27,900 bases of DNA from Thiohalocapsa sp964524185 (GTDB taxonomy: Bacteria; Pseudomonadota; Gammaproteobacteria; Chromatiales; Chromatiaceae): NCBI GenBank assembly GCA_964524185.1, contig CAZGCI010000051.1, positions 1-27,900 on the forward strand, written 5' to 3'. The stretch's first letter is position 1, and each line of letters starts with the position of its first letter. Under the pieces are notes generated by a model that made no database searches, was not told the origin of the DNA, and saw only the letters and a program-made list of their open reading frames with translations. Shown piece after piece: positions 15,184-24,565 of this stretch. The position numbers and the translations under genes were made by a program.

Positions 15184-15738
15184 TTGGCTCATCAACTCAG
15201 CCTTTACGAGCAATTGCAGGCGCTGCCCGAAGGCTTGACTGGTGAGATCCTGAATGGGCAGCTCTATACTCAGCCACGGCCAAGCGGGCCGCATGGGCGT
15301 GTCAGCGTAGGTCTCGATCGCCGCATTGGCCGCAGCTACGATGAGGGTGATGGTGGCCCTGGCGGCTGGTGGAATCTGGTCGAGCCCGAGGTCCATTTCA
15401 TCCGCGATGAGGAGGTCGCCGTGCCAGACCTCGCCGGCTGGCGACGCGAGCGGATGCCACGGATTCCCGACGGGCATCGTTTCGAGGTGGTGCCGGATTG
15501 GGTGTGCGAGATCCTCTCGCCAGCCACCGCCAGCAAGGACCGCGAGATCAAGCTCCCGCTCTATGCGCACTACGGTGTCGCCTATGCCTGGCTGCTTGAC
15601 CCCCAACGGCGCACGCTGGAAGCCTATGCGCTGGAGCAGGGCACCTGGCGCTTGCGGCTCGAAGCAGCCGATGAAGCGGTTGTGCGGGTGCCGCCGTTCG
15701 ACGCGCTGGAACTGACGCTCGCAGCCCTTTGGGTCTAG
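15184..15738 (+). CDS. Uma2 family (DUF820) PD-(D/E)XK nuclease-fold protein
   Basis: The roughly 184-aa product matches the Uma2/DUF820 family, which has a restriction-endonuclease-like fold and unknown physiological role. Family features are LSLYEQLQALPEGLTGEILN at the N-terminus, EPEVHF, VPDLAGWRRERMP with D82, CEILSPATASKDREIK with E109 and lysines K118/K123, and YAWLLDPQRRTLEAY near the end. Together these give the D...E-x-K pattern of the nuclease core. The start is unclear: no ATG or GTG is in frame, and TTG codons at 15184 or 15133 are the candidates; 15184 gives a family-like MAHQLSLYEQ beginning. Lack of a clear ribosome site and the decayed DNA just upstream suggest that the 5' end may have been altered by a rearrangement. 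Confidence 0.82.
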   Translation: MAHQLSLYEQLQALPEGLTGEILNGQLYTQPRPSGPHGRVSVGLDRRIGRSYDEGDGGPGGWWNLVEPEVHFIRDEEVAVPDLAGWRRERMPRIPDGHRFEVVPDWVCEILSPATASKDREIKLPLYAHYGVAYAWLLDPQRRTLEAYALEQGTWRLRLEAADEAVVRVPPFDALELTLAALWV

Positions 15739-16248
15739 GCTGGTGGGCGCGCGATACTGACGGCATGCCAGACACAGCCCCGTCCAGCCTGCGCGACTAT
15801 CACTCCGTCAAAGCGAGCTTCCCCTCCGCCAACGCACCCGTCCCTGTGCTGACGAAGCGCGGGTGCGCTTACCATGCAGGACACTGTAAGGGTTTGGCTG
15901 AATAACGGGTTACGTGCGAGTCGACGCCACCGCGTCTTTCTCCGATCATAGTCCCAGGCATTGGCAGGGAGGCGTCAGACCAAGGAGCGACCGCGTCGTC
16001 GACGCGACAGCCGGTTCTGACCGGTAAGGACCTGGGGCCTGGGGAAACGGGGATTGGCCTCCCGCAGTGCCGACCATCACTGGCGACCATCACTGGCGAC
16101 CATCACAGCTCCCCGGGGCCCTTGGCCTTGCCGACGCCGGGCGCGTGAACTTGAGGCATCGACAACCCATTAGCGCCGTCAAGCCATTCAGGCTGCTCAC
16201 GGGCGGCCACCGCGGACATCGCAGACGCTCAAGGAGCAATTACATCGC
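15739..16248. other. 510-bp region without recognised gene
   Basis: A 46-codon ORF at 15765-15905 (begins MPDTAPSSLRDYHSVKASF) is the only reading frame of note; it has no recognisable motif and could be a gene fragment. A 13-bp tandem repeat (CGACCATCACTGG) lies at 16071-16106. No clear promoter is seen upstream of the next gene, although its Shine-Dalgarno AAGGAG is evident at 16231-16236. Confidence 0.45.
16071..16106. repeat. 13-bp tandem repeat, 2.8 copies
   Basis: CGACCATCACTGG occurs at 16071-16083 and 16084-16096, followed by the first 10 nt at 16097-16106. The copies are perfect. The array lies in the non-coding gap upstream of the membrane protein/HlyD pair. Confidence 0.85.
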
Positions 16249-16740
16249 ATGACCACCATGGGCACCGAAGCGTTGCATCCCGACGCGCCTCACCACTTGC
16301 CATTCTTCATTACCGCCCCGGGTGCCACGGACACACTCATGGTTGCGTCAGGGCTTTTCCTTTTCGTGGCCTTGCTCGCCGTCGGCGTTTTGTATTTCAA
16401 GCTGCACGCGTTACCGGAGCAGATGGCACACGGGGGGCAGAAGATCCAGTTTGAGCTTGTCGCAGTGCTTGCACTGCTGGCGCTGTTTACCCACAACCAC
16501 GCCTTCTGGGTCGCGGGTCTGCTGCTCGCGCTGCTGCCGTTACCAGACTTCACGACACCACTGCAGACCATCGCCAACTCGCTCGAGGCGATCGCAAAAA
16601 ATGCTGTCCAGCAGGCGCAGGGCGCGAAGAACGGCGACGCCGGTGCCGGGCCTCACTCTGCCGGTGACACTCAGCAGCCCGAGCAGCAGGCGACCGCCAC
16701 AGCCGCGAGCGCCGTGGCCGGCGACCAGCACAGGAATTGA
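16249..16740 (+). CDS. small inner-membrane protein paired with a HlyD-type protein
   Basis: The 163-aa product has two or three predicted membrane segments: about 30-50 (DTLMVASGLFLFVALLAVGV) and one or two between about 68 and 98 (ELVAVLALLALF and FWVAGLLLALLPL). A soluble Ala/Gln-rich tail of about 60 residues follows. It ends 3 nt before the HlyD-type gene, so they are surely one operon. The layout, a small membrane protein directly followed by a HlyD-type adaptor with no ABC or MFS transporter, resembles the DUF3302/HlyD pairs YiaW-YiaV and YibI-YibH of E. coli, but I cannot assign this protein to DUF3302. AAGGAG lies at 16231-16236, 12 nt before the ATG; the ATG at 16258 is an alternative start. 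Confidence 0.75.
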   Translation: MTTMGTEALHPDAPHHLPFFITAPGATDTLMVASGLFLFVALLAVGVLYFKLHALPEQMAHGGQKIQFELVAVLALLALFTHNHAFWVAGLLLALLPLPDFTTPLQTIANSLEAIAKNAVQQAQGAKNGDAGAGPHSAGDTQQPEQQATATAASAVAGDQHRN

Positions 16741-16743
16741 CAG

Positions 16744-17973
16744 ATGTTAGAGGTGCTCCTGTGCTCGCTGGTCACCGTGTTGCCGGACTACTTGTTCCGC
16801 CGTTATGTCCAGGGCAAACGTATCGGCCACGAGATCACGCTGTTCTCGGTATGGCACGAGCTGCGTTATGGCATCACGCTCTGTCTGCTGCTCACCGTGA
16901 GCCTGATCACGGCCATCTTCTATTTCCACCCATCGACGACGGCCGCCGCATCGGTGTTCCGCTCCGTGACCATCCTGCCGGAGATCACGGGTCGCGTGGC
17001 GGAGACGTACGTCGGCATCAGTCAACGGGTGAAGCAGGGCGATCCGCTGTTTCGCATGGACAGTTCCCAATTCGAGGCCGATGTGGAAACGGCGCAAAAA
17101 CGCGTTGCGGAGATCGACGCTCAGATGGCTGTCGTCAAGGCACAGCTGGCCGAGGCGGAGGCACGGATCCAGCAGGTCCGTGGCGGTCTAAAACAGGCGC
17201 AGGACGAGTTCCAGGCGCGCGCGGATGTGCAGAAGCGCAGTCCGGGCTCTGTTGCCGCGCGTGACGTACAACGCTTCGAGACCCAGGTCACCACGCAGCA
17301 GGCGGGCGTGGACGCTGCAATCGCCGCCCGCGATGCGCTGCTCACGCAGCTGGAGGCCCAACTACCCGCACAGCGGGAAACCGCCCTGGCCGTGCTGCGG
17401 GAGGCAGAGGTCGAGCTGGGCAAGACGGTGATGGTCGCCGGCACCGATGGGGTCGTACAACAGTTCACGCTGCGGCCCGGTGACTTGGTCAACGCGATGC
17501 TCCGCCCGGCGGGCGTGCTGGTGCCGGACCACAAAGTCGACACGTTGCTGGCCGGATTCAGTCAGCTGGAAGCCGAGGTCATCAAGGAAGGCATGGTCGG
17601 CGAGGTCGCCTGCATGGCCAAGCCCTGGCAAATTATCCCGGTGATGGTTACCGGGGTGCAGGACGTCATCGCCAACGGTCAGGTGCGGCCGACAGACCAG
17701 CTGTTCGACATCCAGCAGTTCTCAGAGCCAGGCACCATCACCGTCCTGCTGGAACCGCTCTACCAAGGGCAGCTGGAGGGCCTGCCCCAGGGCGCCAGCT
17801 GCGCTGCGAACCTTTACACCAGCAACCACGAGCGATTGAGCGCCGACGACTTGGGCACCCTTCAGCGCCTCACCCTGCATGCGATCGACACCGTCGGTGC
17901 GGTCCACGCGATGCTCCTGCGCATTCAGGCGTTACTGTTGCCGGTCAAGACGCTGGTGTTGCGCGGTCACTGA
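16744..17973 (+). CDS. HlyD family membrane-fusion protein
   Basis: The 409-aa product has an N-terminal region with a membrane-associated start (MLEVLLCSLVTVLPDYLFRR) and a clear transmembrane helix near residues 40-60 (GITLCLLLTVSLITAIFYF). A lipoyl-like half-motif follows (VTILPEITGRVAETYVGISQ then VKQGDPLFRMD), then a long coiled-coil hairpin (about 105-225, rich in Ala, Gln, Glu). The second lipoyl half contains VAGTDGVVQQFTLRPGDLVN, followed by a beta-barrel domain. This is the adaptor architecture linking inner-membrane pumps to outer-membrane channels. No transporter or outer-membrane factor is adjacent, as in the YiaV/YibH type of stand-alone pairs. Its substrate is unknown. It lies 3 nt after the small membrane protein gene. 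Confidence 0.9.
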   Translation: MLEVLLCSLVTVLPDYLFRRYVQGKRIGHEITLFSVWHELRYGITLCLLLTVSLITAIFYFHPSTTAAASVFRSVTILPEITGRVAETYVGISQRVKQGDPLFRMDSSQFEADVETAQKRVAEIDAQMAVVKAQLAEAEARIQQVRGGLKQAQDEFQARADVQKRSPGSVAARDVQRFETQVTTQQAGVDAAIAARDALLTQLEAQLPAQRETALAVLREAEVELGKTVMVAGTDGVVQQFTLRPGDLVNAMLRPAGVLVPDHKVDTLLAGFSQLEAEVIKEGMVGEVACMAKPWQIIPVMVTGVQDVIANGQVRPTDQLFDIQQFSEPGTITVLLEPLYQGQLEGLPQGASCAANLYTSNHERLSADDLGTLQRLTLHAIDTVGAVHAMLLRIQALLLPVKTLVLRGH

Positions 17974-18097
17974 CACGCCTCATCAACACACCGCTCAGGC
18001 CCTTGCCGCCAGCACGCCTGTCGCGCTCAGCGGCTGGGGGAGGCCGACGGGACGCTGAGGCGACAGCTGAAAGAGCGTCCAAAGCGAGCGGGTCTCA

Positions 18098-18113
18098 GGG
18101 TTGGAACCAACCC
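18098..18113 (+). promoter_or_regulatory. hairpin directly upstream of the zwf ribosome-binding site
   Basis: GGGTTGG (18098-18104) and CCAACCC (18107-18113) form a perfect stem around AA, ending 6 nt before the Shine-Dalgarno GAGG (18120-18123). It could be a translational control structure or a repressor site in the zwf leader. It does not resemble the HexR consensus as I know it. Confidence 0.4.
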
Positions 18114-18130
18114 AGAATTGAGGACCCGCC

Positions 18131-19690
<1,560 letters not shown>

Positions 19691-19808
19691 CGCCAGCCAG
19701 CATGAAACGGTGTCCCGGATGACCGGGTCTCCGGCAGTGACAACGGCGGTTGCCTCGGGCTCGGTCCAAACCTGCCGTCGAACACTTCCATATTACCTGG
19801 GAACCTTC

Positions 19809-20777
19809 ATGAGCAAGCTCGAAGCACTCCGCGAGATCACACACGTTGTCGCCGACACCGGCGACATTGCCTCCATCGAGACCTATCGCCCCATCGACGC
19901 CACCACCAATCCCTCGCTGCTCCTTAAGGCAGCCCAATTGCCGCAGTATCAATCCTTGGTTGACGACGCCGTGGAATATGGCAAGCGCCGCAGCGACGAT
20001 AGCGCCGAGCAAAGCCGGCTCATGATGGACTGCCTGGCGGTGAATGTCGGCACCCGCATTTTGGAGCTGGTGCCGGGACGGGTCTCAACCGAGGTCGATG
20101 CCCGACTCTCTTTCGACACCGACGCCACCATCGCCCGGGCCGTACAAATCATGGGCCTGTACGATGCCGCCGGCATCGCCAAGGAGCGTATCCTAATCAA
20201 GATCGCCGCCACCTGGGAGGGCATTCGCGCCGCCGAGGTACTGGAGAGTGAGGGCATCCACTGCAACCTCACGCTGATGTTCGGCTTTGCGCAGGCGGTG
20301 GCCTGCGCCGAGGCCGGAGTGACCCTCATCTCGCCCTTCGTCGGGCGTATTTTTGATTGGTATAAGCAGCACGAAGGGGTGGCGGGCTACGCGCCCGATA
20401 ACGACCCCGGCGTGCGCTCGGTGCGCCGCATCTACAACTACTACAAGCGCCACGGTTACGAGACAAGAGTGATGGGCGCGAGCTTCCGCAATACCGAGCA
20501 GATCCTGGCCCTGGCCGGGTGCGATCTGCTGACCATCGCACCGGGGCTGATGGACGAGCTGGCGCAGGCCACGGGTCAGGTGCCGCGCAAGCTCGATCCG
20601 CAGGACGCTGCCGGACAGGGTGAGGCGTGGGTCTCCCTCGACGAGCCCGCCTTCCGGTGGGCGCTTAATGACGACGCCATGGCCACGGAGAAGCTCGCCG
20701 AGGGCATCCGCAACTTCGCCGCGGACTCGGTCCGCTTGGAGCGCTTCGCCTTCGAGACCTGTACCCAGTGCCGCTGA
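19809..20777 (+). CDS. tal: transaldolase
   Basis: The 322-aa product matches TalA/TalB-type transaldolases, which move a dihydroxyacetone unit between sugar phosphates in the non-oxidative pentose phosphate pathway. The Schiff-base lysine is K131 in RILIKIAATWEGIRAAE, nearly the same position as in E. coli TalB. DATTNPSLLLKA, the CNLTLMFGFAQAVACAEAG segment and SPFVGRIFDWY are also typical. The start at 19809 is chosen because the family-typical MSKLEALRE begins there; the frame is open into zwf, but that upstream part is the shadow of zwf. The Shine-Dalgarno sequence is weak. The 118-bp spacer contains a small hairpin (CCCGG-ATGA-CCGGG, 19714-19727) without a T tract. Confidence 0.96.
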   Translation: MSKLEALREITHVVADTGDIASIETYRPIDATTNPSLLLKAAQLPQYQSLVDDAVEYGKRRSDDSAEQSRLMMDCLAVNVGTRILELVPGRVSTEVDARLSFDTDATIARAVQIMGLYDAAGIAKERILIKIAATWEGIRAAEVLESEGIHCNLTLMFGFAQAVACAEAGVTLISPFVGRIFDWYKQHEGVAGYAPDNDPGVRSVRRIYNYYKRHGYETRVMGASFRNTEQILALAGCDLLTIAPGLMDELAQATGQVPRKLDPQDAAGQGEAWVSLDEPAFRWALNDDAMATEKLAEGIRNFAADSVRLERFAFETCTQCR

Positions 20778-20834
20778 GGCCGGGCGAGTCGGTTTTACGG
20801 TAATCGTCTTAACGACACGCGAGCGAGGAGCATC

Positions 20835-21299
20835 ATGTCGAGCAAGCCTGTCGCCTTGGGGCTGCTACGGGCGGCCCTGCTCCTGGCTGCGCCGCTCGCG
20901 GCGCAGCCAGGCGTGAGCACGCCGAAGGACAACACTCCGGCCATCGGCGGCTACAGCCCAGTATCCTATTTCACGGTCGGACGTCCGCAGAAGGGCTCGC
21001 CCAGCTATACCAGCATCTACAACAGCAAGGTCTACTGGCTCACCAGCGCCGAGCAGGTGAAGCGCTTCGAGGCGGACCCGGGGACCTATGCCCCAGTGTT
21101 TCCGGATCACTGCCCCTACAGCTTGTCGCTCGGGCGCGCCGTGGCCATTGATCCGACCAACTTCCTCATCATGGGCGACAACCTGCTGCTGTTCCACGAC
21201 AGCGCGGAAATGGACACCATCGCCCAAGCATTGGAGGCAGAGGGCGCCAATAAGATGTTGGAGCGGGCGCGGGGAAACCTCATCCGCCTGCAGTTCTGA
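20835..21299 (+). CDS. exported YHS-domain-containing protein
   Basis: The 154-aa product has a signal peptide (ALGLLRAALLLAAPLAAQ) and then a YHS-type domain (about residues 35-90): AIGGYSPVSYFTVGRPQKGS, a YNSKVYWLTSAEQVKRFEAD segment and YAPVFPDHCPYSL. Such domains are common in small periplasmic proteins and are thought to bind metal or metal-bearing partners; the function here is unknown. The remainder (LIMGDNLLLFHDS and following) also matches long YHS-type proteins. The start has a strong GAGGAG at a proper distance. The gene is 57 bp after tal and 14 bp before the lipase-like gene, so it may lie in one transcript with either or both. Confidence 0.85.
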   Translation: MSSKPVALGLLRAALLLAAPLAAQPGVSTPKDNTPAIGGYSPVSYFTVGRPQKGSPSYTSIYNSKVYWLTSAEQVKRFEADPGTYAPVFPDHCPYSLSLGRAVAIDPTNFLIMGDNLLLFHDSAEMDTIAQALEAEGANKMLERARGNLIRLQF

Positions 21300-21313
21300 C
21301 GGACGGCCGCTGG

Positions 21314-22714
21314 ATGCCGCTGGCGAGGATGCACCGTCCGATTTTGCTTGCAGGGCGCTGGCTCGCAATCGCCGCTGCAACCGTCGCAGTAGGGCTAGGC
21401 GGCTGCGCCCGGCTAGAGAAACCCGACTTAAAGCGACTCTACGCGAGCACCGTAGGCGGCGCCGAGCAGCCGCCAGTTGTGATCATTCCCGGGCTCATGG
21501 GCACACGGCTGGAAGACGCGCGCGGACGCGAGGTCTGGATCGGCTCGCTGCGCCGCGCGCTCTGGTCCGACTACGATGATCTGGCCCTGCGCATCGATCC
21601 CGAGACCCTCACGCCAGAACCGGTCGGCATCCGCCCCACGACTATCACCGATTCCTTTGCCGGGCGTGATTTCTACGCCTCGATCATCCGCACCCTGGAG
21701 CAGGCCGGTGGCTACGCACGCGCCGAGCCCGGCGAGCCGCCCGCCGTGGCCCGCAGCTACTACGTCTTCACCTACGACTGGCGCCAAGACAACGTCGAGA
21801 CCGTCCGCAGACTCGACCGATTCGTCGAGCAGATCCGCCGCGACCACGGTGGCGGCATACCGGTGGACATCATCGCCCACTCCATGGGTGGCCTGATCAC
21901 CCGTTACTACTTGCGGTATGGGCCCGTCGATGTGACACAGGACAACCGCTTCCCGGTCAACTACCACGGTGAGCACCGGGTGCGGCGGGTCGTGCTACTG
22001 GGCACGCCGAACCTGGGCTCTGTGGAATCGCTGAAGGCCTTCATCGCTGGACGCCGGCTCGGCCTGCGCCGCGTGCCGCCGGAGGTCTTGGTAACCTTCC
22101 CGAGCTTCTATCAGCTATTCCCGCATCCCATCAACGATTGGCTGCTGGATGCCGCCGGCAAGCCGTTGGACTTGGATCCTTTCGACCTCAAGGTCTGGCG
22201 GCGCTTCCAATGGTCCATCTTCGACCCCGAGGTGCGCGCACGCATCCGCGCTCAATTAGACGATTCTGCGGCGGCCGACTCCCGACTGGATCTGCTGGAG
22301 CGTTGGTTCCACAAGTATCTCGAGCGCGGCCGGCGCTTTGTGTGGTCGCTGACCGTCGAGATGGATCGTTCGCCGTGGCAGCTCGTGGTGTTCGGCGGCG
22401 ACTGTGAGCTCACGCCGGCGCGGTTGGTCGTCCACGAGACCGACGCGGGCAGCGGGCTCTACCTCCACCCGGACGCCATTGGCGCCGGCCTGCCCGGCGT
22501 CGACTATGCGCGGCTGATGCTTGAGCCCGGCGACGGCACGGTCACCAAGGCATCCCTGCTGGCGCGCAACGTCCTCGATCCGCTCGTGCCGCGTCATCCC
22601 TGGAGCTTCTTCCCGCTGGACTATCCACTGCTTTTGTGTGCCGAGCACAGCGCTCTCACCGGCAACCTGTTCTTCCAGGACAACCTCCTGCACTTCCTGC
22701 TGCACAGAGAATGA
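21314..22714 (+). CDS. LCAT/lipase-like alpha/beta-hydrolase, predicted lipoprotein
   Basis: The 466-aa product has a signal sequence ending in a lipobox (VGLGGC, C31 from this start), so it is probably a membrane-anchored lipoprotein. The catalytic part resembles lecithin:cholesterol acyltransferase-type enzymes: VVIIPGLMGTRLED near the oxyanion region, the nucleophile S190 in AHSMGGLITRYY, the acid D407 in GDGTVTK and the His H445 in AEHSAL. It would hydrolyse or transfer acyl groups of lipids or esters at the envelope; the substrate is unknown. The start is either 21314 or 21329 (MHRPILL); neither has an ideal ribosome site. It lies 14 bp after the YHS-domain gene and probably shares its transcript. 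Confidence 0.88.
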   Translation: MPLARMHRPILLAGRWLAIAAATVAVGLGGCARLEKPDLKRLYASTVGGAEQPPVVIIPGLMGTRLEDARGREVWIGSLRRALWSDYDDLALRIDPETLTPEPVGIRPTTITDSFAGRDFYASIIRTLEQAGGYARAEPGEPPAVARSYYVFTYDWRQDNVETVRRLDRFVEQIRRDHGGGIPVDIIAHSMGGLITRYYLRYGPVDVTQDNRFPVNYHGEHRVRRVVLLGTPNLGSVESLKAFIAGRRLGLRRVPPEVLVTFPSFYQLFPHPINDWLLDAAGKPLDLDPFDLKVWRRFQWSIFDPEVRARIRAQLDDSAAADSRLDLLERWFHKYLERGRRFVWSLTVEMDRSPWQLVVFGGDCELTPARLVVHETDAGSGLYLHPDAIGAGLPGVDYARLMLEPGDGTVTKASLLARNVLDPLVPRHPWSFFPLDYPLLLCAEHSALTGNLFFQDNLLHFLLHRE

Positions 22715-22864
22715 CGCCCGCGAGTCCGGCCGCATGGGTGAGTAGAGAAATAAATCACCGCAGCGGAGGGTCTAGGCGGGTGAAACCATCCTCGCCGCCC
22801 GGCTCCAGCGGCCTGCAAGACTGCATCGGGGCCACGGGCGTTCCATTGCCAACCGGACTATCCC

Positions 22865-24445
22865 ATGCGTGCAGCCGAGCTGTTTGTCAAATGCCTGGAG
22901 AACGAGGGGGTCGAGTACATTTTCGGCATCCCCGGCGAGGAGAATCTGGATCTGATGGATGCGCTGATCGGTAGCCCGATCCGTTTCGTCACCGTGCGCC
23001 ATGAACAGGGCGCGGCCTTCATGGCGGACGTCTACGGCCGCCTCACCGGCCGCCCTGGCGTTTGCCTCGGCACGCTCGGGCCGGGCGCGACCAATCTCAT
23101 GACCGGCGTGGCCGACGCCAATCTGGACCGGGCACCGGTGGTGGCCATCGCCGGCCAGGGCTCCACCCACCGGCTGCACAAGGAGAGCCATCAGATCGTC
23201 GATCTGGTCAACCTGTTCGCGCCCATCACCAAGTACGCGATATCGGTGCGCGAGCCCGAGGTCATTCCGGAAATCGTGCGCAAGGCGTTCAAGGTCGCAA
23301 AGACCGAGAAGCCCGGGGCGACCTTCATCGAGCTGCCGGAAAACATCGCTGCCGAAGCGGTCGCCGAGGGCGCACCTTTGCCGGTGCAGGACCCGCGCCC
23401 GCCCTGGCCGGCGGCCGATCGGCTGGCCGAGGTCGCGGCGCTGATGGCACAGGCCGAGCGGCCCCTGGTGCTGGCTGGCAACGGCGTGGTGCGCGCGGGC
23501 GCCGCAGCGGATCTGGAGGTCTTTGCCGGCACTTTGCGCGTCCCGGTGACCATGACCTTTATGGCCAAGGGCGTGATCCCGCGCAGCCACCCGTTGTCGC
23601 TCGGCACCGCCGGGCTTTCGGGCGACGACCTCATCGCCTGTGGCTTCGCGCGTGCCGACCTGGTGATTTGCGTCGGCTACGACATGGTCGAGTATCACCC
23701 GGAGCGCTGGCACCGGAGCCCGGAGCAGCGGGTGGTCCACATCGGCCAGACGCCGGCGGAAGTAGACGCCCATTACAGTCTGGCAGCGGGCGTCGTCGGC
23801 GACATCGGTGCCGCGCTGCGGGTGCTCACGGAGCGGGTTGCGCCCCGACCGGAGAACTGGGCCGCAACGCTGAACCAGTCGATCCAGGACGAGAACCGCG
23901 AGCATGCCGGCGACGACGGCTTTCCGGTGAAGCCGCAAAAAATCCTGTGGGATCTGCGGCAGGCGCTGGCGCCGGAGGACATCCTCATCTCCGATGTTGG
24001 CGCGCACAAGATGTGGATAGCGCGCATGTGGCAGGCATTGCAACCCAACACCTGCATCATCTCCAACGGCTTCGCGTCCATGGGTATAGGCGTACCTGGG
24101 GCCTTGGCGGCGAAGCTGATCTACCCGCAACGACAGGTGGTCACCATCACCGGCGATGCCGGCTTCCTGATGAATTCCCAGGAAATCGAGACGGCGTTGC
24201 GACTGGGCCTCGCCTTTGTCGTGCTGATTTGGAACGACGCCGCCTATGGACTGATCAAGTGGCACCAAGACCGCCGTTTCGGGCGCCACACCCAGATCGG
24301 CTTCGATAACCCGGACTTTGTGCAGTACGCCGAGAGCTTCGGCGCGCGCGGCTACCGTGTGACGTCCTCGGGAGAATTGCTGCCGGTCTTGGAAGATGCC
24401 TTGCAGTGCGGCACCGTGGCCGTGGTGGACTGTCCAGTGGACTAA
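22865..24445 (+). CDS. acetolactate-synthase-type thiamine-diphosphate enzyme
   Basis: The 526-aa product has the three-domain layout of ThDP enzymes of the acetolactate synthase large-subunit group. E47 in TVRHEQGAAFMADVYGRLTG activates the cofactor, and GDAGFLMNSQEIETA (from G430) with IWNDAAYGLIKW around N457 forms the ThDP/Mg site. The middle domain has the LVLAGNGVVRAGAAADLE segment. It would condense two pyruvates to acetolactate or carry out a related decarboxylation. No small regulatory subunit (ilvN/ilvH) adjoins it, so it is probably not the ilv biosynthetic enzyme. An aldehyde dehydrogenase follows 120 bp downstream, a pairing suggesting a catabolic or metabolite-salvage role. The frame stops at TAA (24443-24445), but 17 further in-frame codons up to TAG (24497-24499) look like the normal family C-terminus (see findings). 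The ribosome site is weak. Confidence 0.93.
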   Translation: MRAAELFVKCLENEGVEYIFGIPGEENLDLMDALIGSPIRFVTVRHEQGAAFMADVYGRLTGRPGVCLGTLGPGATNLMTGVADANLDRAPVVAIAGQGSTHRLHKESHQIVDLVNLFAPITKYAISVREPEVIPEIVRKAFKVAKTEKPGATFIELPENIAAEAVAEGAPLPVQDPRPPWPAADRLAEVAALMAQAERPLVLAGNGVVRAGAAADLEVFAGTLRVPVTMTFMAKGVIPRSHPLSLGTAGLSGDDLIACGFARADLVICVGYDMVEYHPERWHRSPEQRVVHIGQTPAEVDAHYSLAAGVVGDIGAALRVLTERVAPRPENWAATLNQSIQDENREHAGDDGFPVKPQKILWDLRQALAPEDILISDVGAHKMWIARMWQALQPNTCIISNGFASMGIGVPGALAAKLIYPQRQVVTITGDAGFLMNSQEIETALRLGLAFVVLIWNDAAYGLIKWHQDRRFGRHTQIGFDNPDFVQYAESFGARGYRVTSSGELLPVLEDALQCGTVAVVDCPVD

Positions 24446-24499
24446 GCCCAGAACATGCGGCTCACCGAACGCCTGGCTGCCTTGACCTGCCCGCTTTAG
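24446..24499 (+). other. in-frame continuation after the stop of the acetolactate-synthase-like gene
   Basis: After the TAA at 24443-24445, the same frame continues for 17 codons, AQNMRLTERLAALTCPL, to a TAG. From memory of the family, this group often ends with CPVDY(A/S)-x-NMRLTERL-type sequence, so the visible ...DCPVD then stop then AQNMRLTERL looks as if a Tyr codon (TAC or TAT) had become TAA. The exact family ending should be confirmed by alignment. Confidence 0.6.
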
Positions 24500-24565
24500 G
24501 ATGACGGGCTGGCTTGGCCGGCGGGCACCGGGCCTTGGACCGGCAAGACTGCGAGGACCGATGCC

